64,000 nt of DNA from Bradyrhizobium hipponense (lineage in GTDB: Bacteria; Pseudomonadota; Alphaproteobacteria; Rhizobiales; Xanthobacteraceae), in the NCBI RefSeq assembly GCF_008123965.1, contig NZ_VSTH01000018.1:104471-168470 (forward strand), read 5' to 3'. Positions 56,100-64,000 of this stretch are shown piece by piece (positions within the stretch are counted from its first letter, which is position 1; each line of letters opens with the position of its first letter). A program made the translations under genes and the position numbers. Under the pieces are notes generated by a model. That model saw only the letters and a program-made list of their open reading frames with translations, was not told the DNA's origin and ran no database searches.

Positions 56100-57074
56100 C
56101 TACTCCCGTACCCGCTCCAGCTTCTGCAAACACCGCGTCGCGCGCACCACGGCCGGTGTCTCCTCGTCCGGGAAGCTCGTCTTCCAGTCGGCGACGCCGA
56201 CCTCGCCGACATAGATGTCGCCCCTGGAATCCAGCGCGATGCCATGCGGCGCCAGAAACTTTCCGCTCATGACGCCCGGGCCTTCCTCGCCGCCGAGCCG
56301 CGCAATGCGTTTTCCCTTCGCGTCCACGATCGACAGCCGCGGGCCGATGTTGGGCACCTTGCGGTTGATCGCGAGCCCGGGCCCGAGCTCGCCAATGATG
56401 AAGGTCGGATTCTTGCCGCCGCCGCAGCACAGCGCGCAGGGCCGGTGCAGATTGTTCCACTGCGTCTCGTATTTGCCGTCGCCGTCGAACACCTGCACGC
56501 GATGGTTCTCGCGGTCGGCGACGTAGACCCAGCCGTCGGCGTCGGTGGCGATATTGTGTACGATGTTGAACTGGCCGGGATCGGTGCCGGGCTCGCCCCA
56601 GCTCTTCATCAGCTTGCCATCGGGCGTGAACTTGTGCACGCGGGCATTGCCGTAGCCGTCGGAGACGTAGATCTCGCCCTTCGGCGACAGCGCGCTATGG
56701 GTGCAGCGATGGAAGGGATCTCCGCTCATGAACGGTGTCGGCTTCTCGGGGATGCCGATCGTCAGCAGCACCTTGCCGTCGGTGCTGCATTTGCGCACGG
56801 TGTGGTCGCCGTCATCTGTGCAATAGAGATTGTCATCGGCATCGATATGCAGGCCGTGGGCGCGGGAGAACAGGCCTTCGCCCCAGCTGCGCAGGAAATT
56901 GCCATCGCGATCCAGCACCACCATCGGATGGGCGCCGCGGTTGAAAACGTAGATGCGATCCTTGCTGTCGACCGCGACCGAGGCGACGTCGGTAAGCTGC
57001 CAGCCGTCAGGCAGTTTCGCGAAATTGTCGACGACGCGGTAGCGGTGCTCGCCGGTGCCGAGAATGGCTGGCAT
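56100..57074 (-). CDS. NHL-repeat protein, peptidyl-alpha-hydroxyglycine amidating lyase-like
   Basis: A 324-residue six-bladed propeller with NHL repeats: SWGEGLFSRAHGLHIDADDNLYCTDDGDHTVRKCSTDGKVL, DPFHRCTHSALSPKGEIYVSDGYGNARVHKFTPDG and FNIVHNIATDADGWVYVADRENHRVQVFDGDGKY. The His/Asp/Tyr positions match the metal and catalytic sites of the amidating lyase (PAL) family. No signal peptide and no hydroxylating monooxygenase partner is nearby, so peptide amidation is unlikely; another dealkylation or lactonase-like role is possible. Confidence 0.78.
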   Translation of the reverse strand: MPAILGTGEHRYRVVDNFAKLPDGWQLTDVASVAVDSKDRIYVFNRGAHPMVVLDRDGNFLRSWGEGLFSRAHGLHIDADDNLYCTDDGDHTVRKCSTDGKVLLTIGIPEKPTPFMSGDPFHRCTHSALSPKGEIYVSDGYGNARVHKFTPDGKLMKSWGEPGTDPGQFNIVHNIATDADGWVYVADRENHRVQVFDGDGKYETQWNNLHRPCALCCGGGKNPTFIIGELGPGLAINRKVPNIGPRLSIVDAKGKRIARLGGEEGPGVMSGKFLAPHGIALDSRGDIYVGEVGVADWKTSFPDEETPAVVRATRCLQKLERVRE

Positions 57075-57088
57075 TGGTTTCTCCTGTT

Positions 57089-57191
57089 GTCATTCCGGGG
57101 CACGCGGAGCGTGAACCAGGAATCCATTGTGCCGCGTGTCTCGGGGGCAGATGGATTCCGGGCTCGCGCTGGCGCGCGCCCCGGAATGACG
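57089..57191. repeat. Intergenic palindromic element (family also at 12453-12561)
   Basis: Perfect end arms GTCATTCCGGGGC (57089-57101) and GCCCCGGAATGAC (57178-57190), with inner GGAATCCAT / ATGGATTCC arms and a GCGCTGGCGCGC stem. It shares these arms and its end with the element at 12453-12561, so both belong to one dispersed family. Confidence 0.75.
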
Positions 57192-57292
57192 AGGGTTATG
57201 TTTGCCCCAAAATCCCTTCCTCGATCGCCGTCATCGGGGCGTTTCGCCTGACAATCGAAGGCTATACTGGATCAGCCTATGTCAAAAGCGCT

Positions 57293-58378
57293 TTACCCGA
57301 GCAGTGAAAGCATGTGGCCCTGCTCGGGCGGAATACGGCCCTTCAGCGTATCGAGATAGACCTGCCTCACGGCGTCCGGCCCACGGCTCTCGACCACCGT
57401 CAGGCATCTCTCCAGCAGCGGCGCAAAACCCGACCATACGGCGCCAAAGCGCTGCTCGATGCCGCCCGGCCCCCATTCCTTGGCGCGCTTGCGGATCTGG
57501 TCGGGAGCGAAGAACCAGCGCGGCTTTGCACCGGGCAGTTCGCCCTCGTCGGCCTCGGTGGCGCGATGCGTCAATCCGACGCGCAAGGAGCATTTCATCT
57601 GGTTACCGAAATGCCGGTGCAGCTCGGCACGTAACGCGCTGTTGCCGGCCATGTCGACGAAGGCGACGGGCGCATCGGATGGCAGCGACGTCACGCGGTC
57701 ATAGAGGACGACCTCGTCATAGCAGCCGAGCGAGGTGACGAAGCCGGCATTGCCGGCTGACGTCAGTCCGATCACCTTGCGGCCGCGCGTATGCAGGAGA
57801 TGCGCAAGCCCGAACGCGGTCTTGCTCGAGGCGCTCGACAGCAGCACGCTGCGTGCAGCGAAATCGTCGTTCTCGGCGAGGAAGTCGTCGACCAGGAACG
57901 ACAGCATGAACAGCGGCCGCAGCAGCGCCTGATAATCGCCGTGCCGCCCCGCGTAAGCAGGATCGCCGCTGACGCGGGCATAAGCGTTGTAGACGGGTGC
58001 CACGCCTTGGCGATGCGCGGCGCCGTCGCGCAGGCCGCGTCTGCTGACGTCGGTAGCTTCAATGACAAGATGAGTCGCCATCGGGAAATAGCCGAACAGG
58101 CGCTCGCCTACGGCGACGTTCGGATGCTTCGATTCGACCACCTCGCCAAAGCCCCATACCGGAATGTTGCCGAAGCCGCCTGGGGCTGGAAACAGCTGCC
58201 AGTATTTCAGTTCGTCGCCGAGCACCGCATAGGTAATGTTGTTGGCGGTGAAGGCGAAGCGGTCGACCTTCACCAGCAGGGCGTCGGGCGGCAGCGCATC
58301 CGCGCCGGGAAGCGCCGTCGCGATCGTCTTGCACTGGTCGAGGTCATCTTTGGCAACGACGAAGTCGATCGATGTCAT
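57293..58378 (-). CDS. DUF2855 family protein (MDR-like fold)
   Basis: A 361-residue protein starting TSIDFVVAKDDLDQCK at 58378. LLVKVDRFAFTANNITYAVLGDELKYWQLFPAPGGFGNIPVWGFGEVVES and LLSSASSKTAFGLAHLLHTRGRKVIGLTSAGNAGFVTSLGCYDEVVLYDRV recall the NAD(P)-binding half of zinc-free MDR oxidoreductases. DUF2855 proteins often cluster with acyl-CoA ligases, as here (acyl-CoA ligase gene about 100 nt upstream, same direction). Substrate unknown. Confidence 0.8.
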   Translation of the reverse strand: MTSIDFVVAKDDLDQCKTIATALPGADALPPDALLVKVDRFAFTANNITYAVLGDELKYWQLFPAPGGFGNIPVWGFGEVVESKHPNVAVGERLFGYFPMATHLVIEATDVSRRGLRDGAAHRQGVAPVYNAYARVSGDPAYAGRHGDYQALLRPLFMLSFLVDDFLAENDDFAARSVLLSSASSKTAFGLAHLLHTRGRKVIGLTSAGNAGFVTSLGCYDEVVLYDRVTSLPSDAPVAFVDMAGNSALRAELHRHFGNQMKCSLRVGLTHRATEADEGELPGAKPRWFFAPDQIRKRAKEWGPGGIEQRFGAVWSGFAPLLERCLTVVESRGPDAVRQVYLDTLKGRIPPEQGHMLSLLG

Positions 58379-58475
58379 GACTTGATCCCGGCTCTGTCCG
58401 CGCGGGCATCTCATCATTCATCGGCAAAGCTTTTGCAACAGCAACATAGTTTTAAACGCTGTTTGCAGCCGTTCA

Positions 58476-60002
58476 TCACGCGCCGGCGCGTGCATGGCCA
58501 GTCCAATAGGGCTCCCGCAGCTTGCGCTTGAAGATCTTGCCGGTCGCCTCGCGCGGCAGCGCGTCGCGGAATTCGACGTCCTTCGGCACCTTGAAATTGG
58601 CAAGTTGCTCGCGCAGGAACGACTGGACCGCGGCGGATGAGAGTTCGGCGCCCGGCTCGGGCTCGACATAGGCGCACAGCCGCTCGCCAAATTCGGCGTC
58701 GGGTATGCCGAACACGGCGCAGTCGCGCACTCCCGGCATTCCAATCAGCGCGTTCTCGATCTCGGCGGGGTAGATGTTGACTCCGCCGGAGATCACCATG
58801 TCGCGCTTGCGGTCGCACAGGAACAGGTAGCCGTCCTCGTCGAGATAGCCGACGTCGCCGACGCTGACGAGCCCGTCGCGACCGGCCTCGGCGCGGGCCG
58901 CGGCCTTGCCGTGATAGTCGAAATCCGGCACCGAGACCTGCCGCATGTAGATTTCACCGGCTTCGTTGACGCCGCACGGGCTGCCGTCGGCGCGGAAGAT
59001 CTTGACGATGCCACCCTCGATGGCGCGGCCAACGGTGCCGGGCTTCTTCAGCGCCTCCTCGGCGGCATGCCACACCGGAATTCCGGTCTCGGTCGAGCCG
59101 AAATATTCGTTGATGACCGGCCCCCACCAATCGATCATCGCCTTCTTCACGTCGGGCGGGCAGGGCGCCGCGCCGTGGACGACGAAGCGCAGCGAGGACA
59201 GATCGTAGCGCCGCTTCACCTCGTCGGGCAGCCGCAGCAGGCGCACGAACATCGTCGGCACCATGTGCATGTTTGTGACGCGATGGCGCTCGACCAGTTG
59301 CAGCAGCTCTTCGGGATCGAACCGGGCTTCCAGCACGATGGTGCAGCCGCTGCGATAGGCCAGCATGCCGTAGGAGTGCGGAGCGGAATGGTACATCGGG
59401 CCGTTGATCAGCACGACCTGACCCTTGTTCGGCTTGACGCCATAGGCGATCGCGCCGACGCGTTCGGAGGCCGCGACCTGATCGGGGCGCATCGGCATCC
59501 GCCGTACGCCCTTCGGCATACCCGTGGTGCCGGACGTGTAGAACATCGGCGCGCCGCGGAGCGGTGGCTGGACGAGTTCCGTCTGGCCGTCCCGCCATTC
59601 GTCCCAGTCGGTCAGTCCGCCCGGAACCTCTGTGAGCGCGGCCGGGATGTTGAATGCCGTGGCGATCTCCGGCGGCGTCGGCACGACCATCAGCGTCAGG
59701 CCGTCCGGCAGGCCGCCGCTGATCTGCGGCAGCAGGTCGGCGTGGCAGATCAGGATATCGGCGCCGCTGTCGGCCAGGATATAGCGGACTTCGGCGGCCT
59801 TCAGGTGCCAGTTGATCGGCACCACCGGTCTGCCGAGCGCGGCCGAAGCTGCGATCACCTCGAACAGCGCGAAGTCATTGCGCAGCATCATGGCGACCGG
59901 CGTGCCTTCTCGTGCGCTGAGCGCGCTGAAACCGCCCGCGGCCCGTTTGATCCGCGCATGAAGTTCTGAATAGTCGATCCGGCGTTCACCGCTGATGATC
60001 AT
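58476..60002 (-). CDS. AMP-dependent acyl-CoA synthetase
   Basis: A 508-residue ANL-family ligase. The P-loop reads MFYTSGTTGMPKGVRRMP, then YFGSTETGIP, VSVGDVGYLDEDGYLFLCDRKRDMVISGGVNIYP and ALPREATGKIFKRKLRE with the catalytic Lys near the C-terminus. It activates a carboxylate to acyl-AMP and then acyl-CoA. Neighbours (a branched-chain-type ABC binding protein 22 nt upstream, nitronate monooxygenase, DUF2855) suggest a fatty or aromatic acid degradation cluster transcribed leftwards. Confidence 0.9.
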   Translation of the reverse strand: MIISGERRIDYSELHARIKRAAGGFSALSAREGTPVAMMLRNDFALFEVIAASAALGRPVVPINWHLKAAEVRYILADSGADILICHADLLPQISGGLPDGLTLMVVPTPPEIATAFNIPAALTEVPGGLTDWDEWRDGQTELVQPPLRGAPMFYTSGTTGMPKGVRRMPMRPDQVAASERVGAIAYGVKPNKGQVVLINGPMYHSAPHSYGMLAYRSGCTIVLEARFDPEELLQLVERHRVTNMHMVPTMFVRLLRLPDEVKRRYDLSSLRFVVHGAAPCPPDVKKAMIDWWGPVINEYFGSTETGIPVWHAAEEALKKPGTVGRAIEGGIVKIFRADGSPCGVNEAGEIYMRQVSVPDFDYHGKAAARAEAGRDGLVSVGDVGYLDEDGYLFLCDRKRDMVISGGVNIYPAEIENALIGMPGVRDCAVFGIPDAEFGERLCAYVEPEPGAELSSAAVQSFLREQLANFKVPKDVEFRDALPREATGKIFKRKLREPYWTGHARAGA

Positions 60003-60024
60003 GTCGTGTCCCTATCCGTCAGGC

Positions 60025-61209
60025 TTAGCGGTCGTCCAGCACATCGCCAAAACTCACCCAGCTCTTGCCGTTGAAGCGCCGCAGCTGAAGCTGCTGGAAC
60101 GGCAGATAGTCGTCGGGGCCGGTCGTAACAGTCATGCCCGGCAGCAGCAGCGGCAGCTTGACGTCCTTGAGTGAAGCCGCCTGGCGCATGATGTTGTCGC
60201 GGCTGATATCGTCCTTGCACGCCTTGAGCGCCGTCATCAGCAGCGTGGCATAGTGATAACCGGCGGCGTAGTTCGAATTGGAGAGATCCGCGGTCGGCAT
60301 GTATTGCTTCATGAACGCGAAATACTCTTTCACGCCAGCATCCTCGGCCCATTGCGGGTCCATCGTGTCCTTCTGGTTGCTCGACGAGATCAGGCCGACG
60401 GCATTGTCCAGCCCCGCCGGCTCCAGGAACGAGATCGAGGAGGCCGAGGTGGGCACGAAGAACAGCTCAGGCTTCCAGCCGATCTCGGCCACCCCCTTCA
60501 CCATCTGCGAGGTGAACTTGCCGAGCACGACGCCGAACAGCACGTTGGCGCCTGAGGCCTTCAAGGTCGAGAGCTGCGAGCTGATCGTCGGCGCGCTGGT
60601 CTCGTAGCTTGCTTCGGCGATGATCATGCCGGCCGCCTTGGCCCCGAGCGCACGTTTGAAGCCCGCCACATAGTCGCGGCCGAAATCGTCGTTCTGCGAC
60701 AGGATTGCGATTTTGGCGTCGGGCTTGGTCTGCAAGATGTATTTGGCATAGACCACGCCCTCGGATTCGTAGGCCGCCATGCCCGGCATGGTCCACGGGT
60801 TCTTCTGCGGATCGGCCCATTTGGTGGCGCCCGAGAGCACGAACAGCTGCGGCACCTTCTTGGCGTTGAGATAGCGCTGCACGGCGCTGTTGGTGGCGGT
60901 GCCGAGCGAGCCGAACATCATCAGCACCTCCTCCTGCTCGACCAGCTTGCGGGTTTGCTCGACCGTCTTCGGCGGCGAATAGGCATCGTCCAGCGTGATG
61001 AACTTGACCTTGCGGCCGTTGATGCCGCCTTCGGCATTGAGCTTCTCGAAGAACGCCTCCTGGGTCCGCCCGATCGCGCCGAAGCCCGAGGCCGGACCGC
61101 TGTAGGGCAGGGTTTGCCCGATCCGGATCTCGTCGGTGCTCTGCGCGCCGGCGGGGTCTGCGAGGAAGGTCAGCAACGCAATGCCAAACAGAGCGGCCGC
61201 CCGCATCAT
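60025..61209 (-). CDS. ABC transporter substrate-binding protein, branched-chain amino acid (Leu/Ile/Val) type
   Basis: A 394-residue periplasmic binding protein of the type I fold. The signal peptide ends near AGAQS, followed by EIRIGQTLPYSGPASGFGAIGRTQEAFFEKLNAEGGINGRKVKFITLDDAYSPPKTVEQTRKLVEQEEV, the LivK-like N-domain. Such proteins also bind aromatic acids and short fatty acids in rhizobia. No permease is adjacent. It is 22 nt upstream of the acyl-CoA ligase gene, suggesting an acid taken up and then activated. Confidence 0.88.
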   Translation of the reverse strand: MMRAAALFGIALLTFLADPAGAQSTDEIRIGQTLPYSGPASGFGAIGRTQEAFFEKLNAEGGINGRKVKFITLDDAYSPPKTVEQTRKLVEQEEVLMMFGSLGTATNSAVQRYLNAKKVPQLFVLSGATKWADPQKNPWTMPGMAAYESEGVVYAKYILQTKPDAKIAILSQNDDFGRDYVAGFKRALGAKAAGMIIAEASYETSAPTISSQLSTLKASGANVLFGVVLGKFTSQMVKGVAEIGWKPELFFVPTSASSISFLEPAGLDNAVGLISSSNQKDTMDPQWAEDAGVKEYFAFMKQYMPTADLSNSNYAAGYHYATLLMTALKACKDDISRDNIMRQAASLKDVKLPLLLPGMTVTTGPDDYLPFQQLQLRRFNGKSWVSFGDVLDDR

Positions 61210-61248
61210 GATATTCTCCCGTCGTTCTTGTTGGTTGGGACCGAGCTA

Positions 61249-62223
61249 TCAGGCGCTGGCGCGGATCAGCAAGTCCTGCCGTGCCTGGTCGAACTCCCGC
61301 TTCATCCGATCGACGAGCTCGGCGACCGGCGGCGCGTCGGTGATCTGGCCGATACCCTGGCCTGAGCCCCAGATGTCGCGCCACGCCTTGGATTTCGTGT
61401 TGCCGCCGGAGCCGAAGTTCATCTTCGTCTTGTCGGCGACCGGCAGATTGTCCGGATCGAGCCCGGCGGCGGCGATCGAGGGTCCGAGATAGTTGCCGTG
61501 CACGCCGGTGAACAAATTCGTATAGACGATGTCGTGCGCCGCATGCTGCACCAGCGCCGCCTTGTACTCATCGGCGGCGTTGGCCTCCGCGGTCGCGATG
61601 AAGCGGGTGCCCATATAGGCAAGATCGGCGCCGAGCGTCACGGCGGAGGCGACGCCGAAGCCGTCGCCGATCGCACCCGACAGCAGGATCGTGCCCTTGA
61701 ACCATTGCTTGACCTCGCGCACCAGAGCGAACGGCGACAGCGTGCCGGCATGGCCGCCGGCGCCGGCGCACACCAGGATCAGCCCGTCGACGCCTTGTTC
61801 CGCGGCCTTGCGCGCATGCTTGACGTTGATGACGTCGTGGAACACCAGGCCGCCATAGGAGTGCGCGGCCTCGACGATCTCGGCGGGCGGCCGCAGCGAG
61901 GTGATGATGATGGGCGCCCTGTGCTTCACGCAGGTCTCCATGTCCTTCATCAGCCGGTCGTTGGAGGCGTGGCAGATCTGGTTGACCGCGTAGGGTGCGA
62001 CCTTTTTGCCGGGGTTGCGCGACTTGTATTCGCCGAGCTCATCCTCGATGCGGCTCAGCCATTCGTCGAGCTTCTCGACCGGGCGGGCGTTGAGCGCGGG
62101 AAACGAGCCGACGACGCCCGCCTTGCACTGGGCGATCACCAGCTCCGGTCCGGAGACGATGAAGAGCGGCGAGCCGACCACCGGCAGTTCGAGAGTGTCT
62201 TTCAAGAGAGCGGGCAGCGCCAT
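61249..62223 (-). CDS. Nitronate monooxygenase (paralogue of 8488-9456)
   Basis: A 324-residue FMN enzyme. The start is the ATG at 62223 with GGGAGGACATC upstream; the frame to 62328 lacks a ribosome site. GSPLFIVSGPELVIAQCKAGVVGSFPALNARP, GAGGHAGTLSPF, LSGAIGDGFG and YMGTRFIATAEAN parallel the copy at 8488-9456 almost position for position. It opens the leftward cluster with the binding protein and acyl-CoA ligase genes. A LysR gene lies divergently upstream and probably regulates it. Confidence 0.87.
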   Translation of the reverse strand: MALPALLKDTLELPVVGSPLFIVSGPELVIAQCKAGVVGSFPALNARPVEKLDEWLSRIEDELGEYKSRNPGKKVAPYAVNQICHASNDRLMKDMETCVKHRAPIIITSLRPPAEIVEAAHSYGGLVFHDVINVKHARKAAEQGVDGLILVCAGAGGHAGTLSPFALVREVKQWFKGTILLSGAIGDGFGVASAVTLGADLAYMGTRFIATAEANAADEYKAALVQHAAHDIVYTNLFTGVHGNYLGPSIAAAGLDPDNLPVADKTKMNFGSGGNTKSKAWRDIWGSGQGIGQITDAPPVAELVDRMKREFDQARQDLLIRASA

Positions 62224-62386
62224 GATGTCCTCCCGGAAAACGCGCCCCGCCGGCCTGCGGATGGGGAGGCGTTTCCTGTTGATTGTCGCCGGCGGCTTGC
62301 CGGCCCGCATTCGCGGATTTGACACCACTATAAAGGTTGGCGAGCGGACCCTGATCGTTCAATAATGTACAGACAACCATTCAGGT

Positions 62387-63292
62387 TTGAACAAAGGGCT
62401 GCAGGTGGACTGGGATCTTTGCAAGACCTTCGTTGCGGTGGCGGAGACCGGCAGCTTCACCGCGGCGGCACGCCGGCTGCACACCAGCCATCCGACCGTC
62501 AGCCGCAAGATCGCGGCGCTGGAAGCTCAGCTCGGCACCAGATTGCTGGTGCGCGCCGCCGACGGCCTGGCGCTGACCGCGGATGGCCGGACGCTGCGCG
62601 AGCATGCCGAGGCGATGGCGGCGGCAGCGCTGCGGGCGGAGACGGCGGTCTCGGCGGGAGGGCACAAGGCGCGCGGCTCCGTCAAGCTGTCGATCGGCGC
62701 GACGCTGGCCTCGCACTGGCTGATGCCGCGCCTGCCTTCCTTCCTGCGCGCGCACGATCACATCCAGCTTGAGATCATCACCCATCCGTTTCCGGCGAGC
62801 GTGCGCCGGCGCGAGGCGGACGTGGTGCTGCGGCCCTTCGACAGCGGCGAGGAAAACCTGGTCGGCCGCAAGATCGGCCGTCTCGGCACGGGATTCTATG
62901 CCTCACGCGACTATGCCGGCGGACGCTCCTTGCCGGAACGGCGTGGCGAGTGGAAAGGCCACAGCGTTATCGGTTTTGCCGACCAGACGTCCAATGTCCA
63001 GCTTGCGCGCTGGAGCGACGTCGTCACGCGTCAGGGCAGGGTCGTGATGCGTTGCTCGTCCCAGGGCGACATGCTGGCGGCGGTCCGCGCCGGCATCGGA
63101 ATCTCTGCGCTGTCGTGCTTCGTCGCGGAAAGCTATCCGGATCTCGTGCGCGTCGCGCCGCAGAAGCTCGCCAGCGTGGCGGACCTGTGGCTCCTCGCCC
63201 ATCCCGACCTCGTCGAACTGCCGGCGGTGCGTGCCGTGGTCGACTTCGTCGCAGCATGCGCCCGAACCGATCGTGCGAGCTTGCGCGGCTAA
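62387..63292 (+). CDS. LysR family transcriptional regulator
   Basis: About 300 residues. The HTH is DWDLCKTFVAVAETGSFTAAARRLHTSHPTVSRKIAALEAQLGTRLLVR, followed by a substrate domain (GATLASHWLMPRLPSFLRAHDHIQLEIITHPFPAS, GDMLAAVRAGIGISALSCFVAE). The TTG at 62387 is the longest start; the GTG at 62405, with AAAGG 7 nt upstream, is a good alternative. Divergent from the nitronate monooxygenase gene at 62223, with a 163-nt shared promoter region, so control of that leftward cluster is likely. Confidence 0.85.
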   Translation: MNKGLQVDWDLCKTFVAVAETGSFTAAARRLHTSHPTVSRKIAALEAQLGTRLLVRAADGLALTADGRTLREHAEAMAAAALRAETAVSAGGHKARGSVKLSIGATLASHWLMPRLPSFLRAHDHIQLEIITHPFPASVRRREADVVLRPFDSGEENLVGRKIGRLGTGFYASRDYAGGRSLPERRGEWKGHSVIGFADQTSNVQLARWSDVVTRQGRVVMRCSSQGDMLAAVRAGIGISALSCFVAESYPDLVRVAPQKLASVADLWLLAHPDLVELPAVRAVVDFVAACARTDRASLRG

Positions 63293-63942
63293 GCCTGCCC
63301 GGCGATCACGCCTTCGCGCTTCTTCACCGCGCGATAATAGCTCCACCACAGATGCGCTGCGGCCCCGCGCAGGGGGCGCCAGGGTTCGGCGAGCGGTACC
63401 ATCTGTTTCTCCGTTGGCCGTGTCTTCAGGCCGAGCCCGATACGAATGCCTTCCTGCACGGCAAGATCGCCGGCCGGCCAGGCATCGCCATGGCCGAGGC
63501 AGAACAAGAGATAGATGTCCGCGGTCCACGGCCCGATGCCGGGCAGCGAGATCAGCGTGTGATGCGCGGCGTCGGCGTCCTCTTCGGCAAGCACATCGAG
63601 GTTCAGCCGCTCCGCCATGATTTCGCGAGCGAGATATTTCAGCGTCTTGATCTTGGCGGCGGAAAGCCCGAGCCGTCCCAGCCGGTCGGTGCGGGCGCGG
63701 CGCACCGCGTCATGGTCGAACGGATCGAAGGCGGCGGACAGCCGCCCCCAGATCGCCGCCGCGCTCGCGGTCGAGAGCTGCTGCCCGCAGACGATGTGCG
63801 CGAGCCCGACAAAGCCCGGCTCGCGCCGCCGCAGGGCCGGCATGCCCGCAACCTCAAACACGGCTTTGAGGCGCGGGTCGCGCTTGATCAGCGCGTGGAC
63901 GGCCTCTTCGAGATCGGACTGGGTTTCGAGGTGGATGGTCAT
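63289..63942 (-). CDS. DNA-3-methyladenine glycosylase II / AlkA-like (HhH-GPD)
   Basis: A 217-residue base-excision repair glycosylase. The helix-hairpin-helix and catalytic Asp are in LISLPGIGPWTADIYLLFCLGHGDAWPAGDLAVQEG. FVGLAHIVCGQQLSTASAAAIWGRLSAAF forms the start of the fold. The short form (no AlkA N-terminal beta domain) is common in alphaproteobacteria. It removes alkylated purines from DNA. The ATG at 63942 is preferred; 63954 is possible. Its stop overlaps the convergent LysR stop by 4 nt. Confidence 0.88.
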   Translation of the reverse strand: MTIHLETQSDLEEAVHALIKRDPRLKAVFEVAGMPALRRREPGFVGLAHIVCGQQLSTASAAAIWGRLSAAFDPFDHDAVRRARTDRLGRLGLSAAKIKTLKYLAREIMAERLNLDVLAEEDADAAHHTLISLPGIGPWTADIYLLFCLGHGDAWPAGDLAVQEGIRIGLGLKTRPTEKQMVPLAEPWRPLRGAAAHLWWSYYRAVKKREGVIAGQA

Positions 63943-64000
63943 TTTGGTCGGCAAACTCTCTCTGGCGTCATGGCCGGACGTAGCCGTCCGAAGGACGGCG

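Overview
The window looks like chromosome from a Bradyrhizobium-type alphaproteobacterium. Evidence is the high GC, an NdvA-type glucan exporter, many small secreted proteins of the kind common in that genus, and several families of intergenic palindromes that recur here. No gene names the species directly, so the assignment is an inference.

Layout. Positions 1-16.5 kb are ordinary housekeeping and conserved-hypothetical genes: a D-Ala-D-Ala carboxypeptidase running off the left edge, ndvA, an orphan NMT1-type binding protein, a hisE paralogue, aspA, a nitronate monooxygenase, small secreted proteins and a NarL-type two-component pair. Positions about 16.5-35.4 kb look like an acquired, partly decayed island. 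Its right end carries a 51-nt 3' fragment of tRNA-Arg(CCG) (34916-34966) and a frameshifted N-terminal relic of a P4-type integrase (35201-35376). Inside are a rearranged yyaL (one piece inverted), a DUF427 remnant, a decayed merA/merR pair and an apparently working stress regulon. Positions 35.5-64 kb return to core-like genes: tRNA-Leu, dsbB, an AbrB-family transporter, TetR with two thioesterases, LrgA/LrgB-type proteins, a complete Dpp-type peptide ABC transporter beside an M20 amidohydrolase, a class A beta-lactamase with a divergent LysR regulator, dodecin, an HNH nuclease, acyl-CoA ligase, a second nitronate monooxygenase and a DNA glycosylase.

Main result. The island holds a complete bufferin-type operon read leftwards: a DUF2282 precursor (BufA), a DUF692/MNIO modifying enzyme (BufB), a DUF2063 partner (BufC), DoxX, an ECF sigma factor and its NrsF/OsrA-type membrane anti-sigma factor. 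The motif GTAACC-N15/16-CGAA, which matches the SigF-type promoter consensus as I remember it, lies upstream of this operon and of four other island units. These are a DUF3179 protein; a secreted peptide built from four NPCAP repeats, followed by a five-heme cytochrome; a thioredoxin/CcdA/beta-barrel-like/DUF302 cluster; and a TlpA-like redoxin. A sixth copy with one mismatch lies before a haloacid dehalogenase/NrtS pair. I read this as one self-contained, mobile metal- or oxidant-stress regulon acting in the periplasm: metal buffering, thiol redox and electron transfer, controlled by the sigma factor encoded in its own operon. The promoter matches and gene families are seen in the sequence. 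The regulon membership and the metal or oxidant trigger are inferred.
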